A stretch of 6,650 bases of DNA from Spirochaetaceae bacterium. Lineage in GTDB: Bacteria > Spirochaetota > Spirochaetia > SZUA-6 > RPPD01. Numbering within the stretch: position 1 is the stretch's first letter; each line of letters starts with the position of its first letter. Of the stretch, positions 6,540 to 6,650 are shown one piece after another. The notes under the pieces were generated by a model. It was not told the origin of the DNA, did no database searches, and saw nothing but the letters and a program-made list of their open reading frames with translations. Both the position numbers and the translations under genes were made by a program. The stretch spans positions 1 to 6,650 of the forward strand of contig RPPD01000130.1 of assembly GCA_003818675.1 (NCBI GenBank), read 5' to 3'.

Positions 6540-6565
6540 AGGCTGGAAGCTTTTGTAAAAAAGAA

Positions 6566-6639
<74 letters not shown>

Positions 6640-6650
6640 AAGAATTGACC

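Noticed and set aside
6517..6562. Terminator after holA from ACAAGCTTGT and AAGCTTTTGT
   Set aside because: The arms overlap the holA end and pair only with a bulge. The following run is A on the + strand, so it does not form a standard rho-independent terminator for holA.

Overview
The window is a compact, almost gap-free bacterial gene cluster. Seven complete or partial protein genes plus the 3' end of rpoN lie on the + strand, and a tRNA gene lies convergently on the - strand at the right edge. The likely host is a spirochaete (Spirochaetota). This rests on the overall style of the delta subunit (opening LFLGPETGEK), the PAS-less NtrY-like kinase and the hpf-hprK-HPr grouping. It is an inference from remembered family resemblance, not a database result; a deltaproteobacterium or another Gram-negative-type phylum remains possible. 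Base composition is intermediate, and I see no sign of mobile DNA, CRISPR or phage genes.

Left part (1-1802): the last 69 codons of rpoN (sigma-54), broken by an in-frame TAA at 112-114 just before the RpoN box. Then come hpf (224-520, ribosome hibernation factor), hprK (about 541-1518, HPr kinase/phosphorylase) and an HPr gene (1536-1802) with both phosphorylation sites (His15, Ser46). The grouping rpoN-hpf-hprK-HPr is a known nitrogen-PTS-type neighbourhood that links carbon/nitrogen state to ribosome dormancy.

Middle part (1842-4982): an NtrY-like membrane histidine kinase and its directly adjacent NtrX/NtrC-like sigma-54 activator (TAG immediately followed by ATG). Together they make a complete two-component system. 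The activator carries GAFTNA in place of the GAFTGA sigma-54 contact motif.

Right part (4979-6650): lexA overlaps the activator gene by 4 nt (ATGA), and holA (DNA polymerase III delta) overlaps lexA by 8 nt. The SOS repressor and a clamp-loader subunit are therefore translationally coupled to the two-component operon. A tRNA-Arg(CCU) gene ends 26 nt from the holA stop and faces it.

The longest stretch without a gene is under 40 bases. The points most worth checking are the nonsense codon in rpoN alongside a sigma-54-type activator with a variant contact motif, the embedding of lexA in this operon, and a perfect 10-bp inverted repeat about 150 nt upstream of lexA. I found no clearly novel multi-gene system; the genes belong to recognised families.
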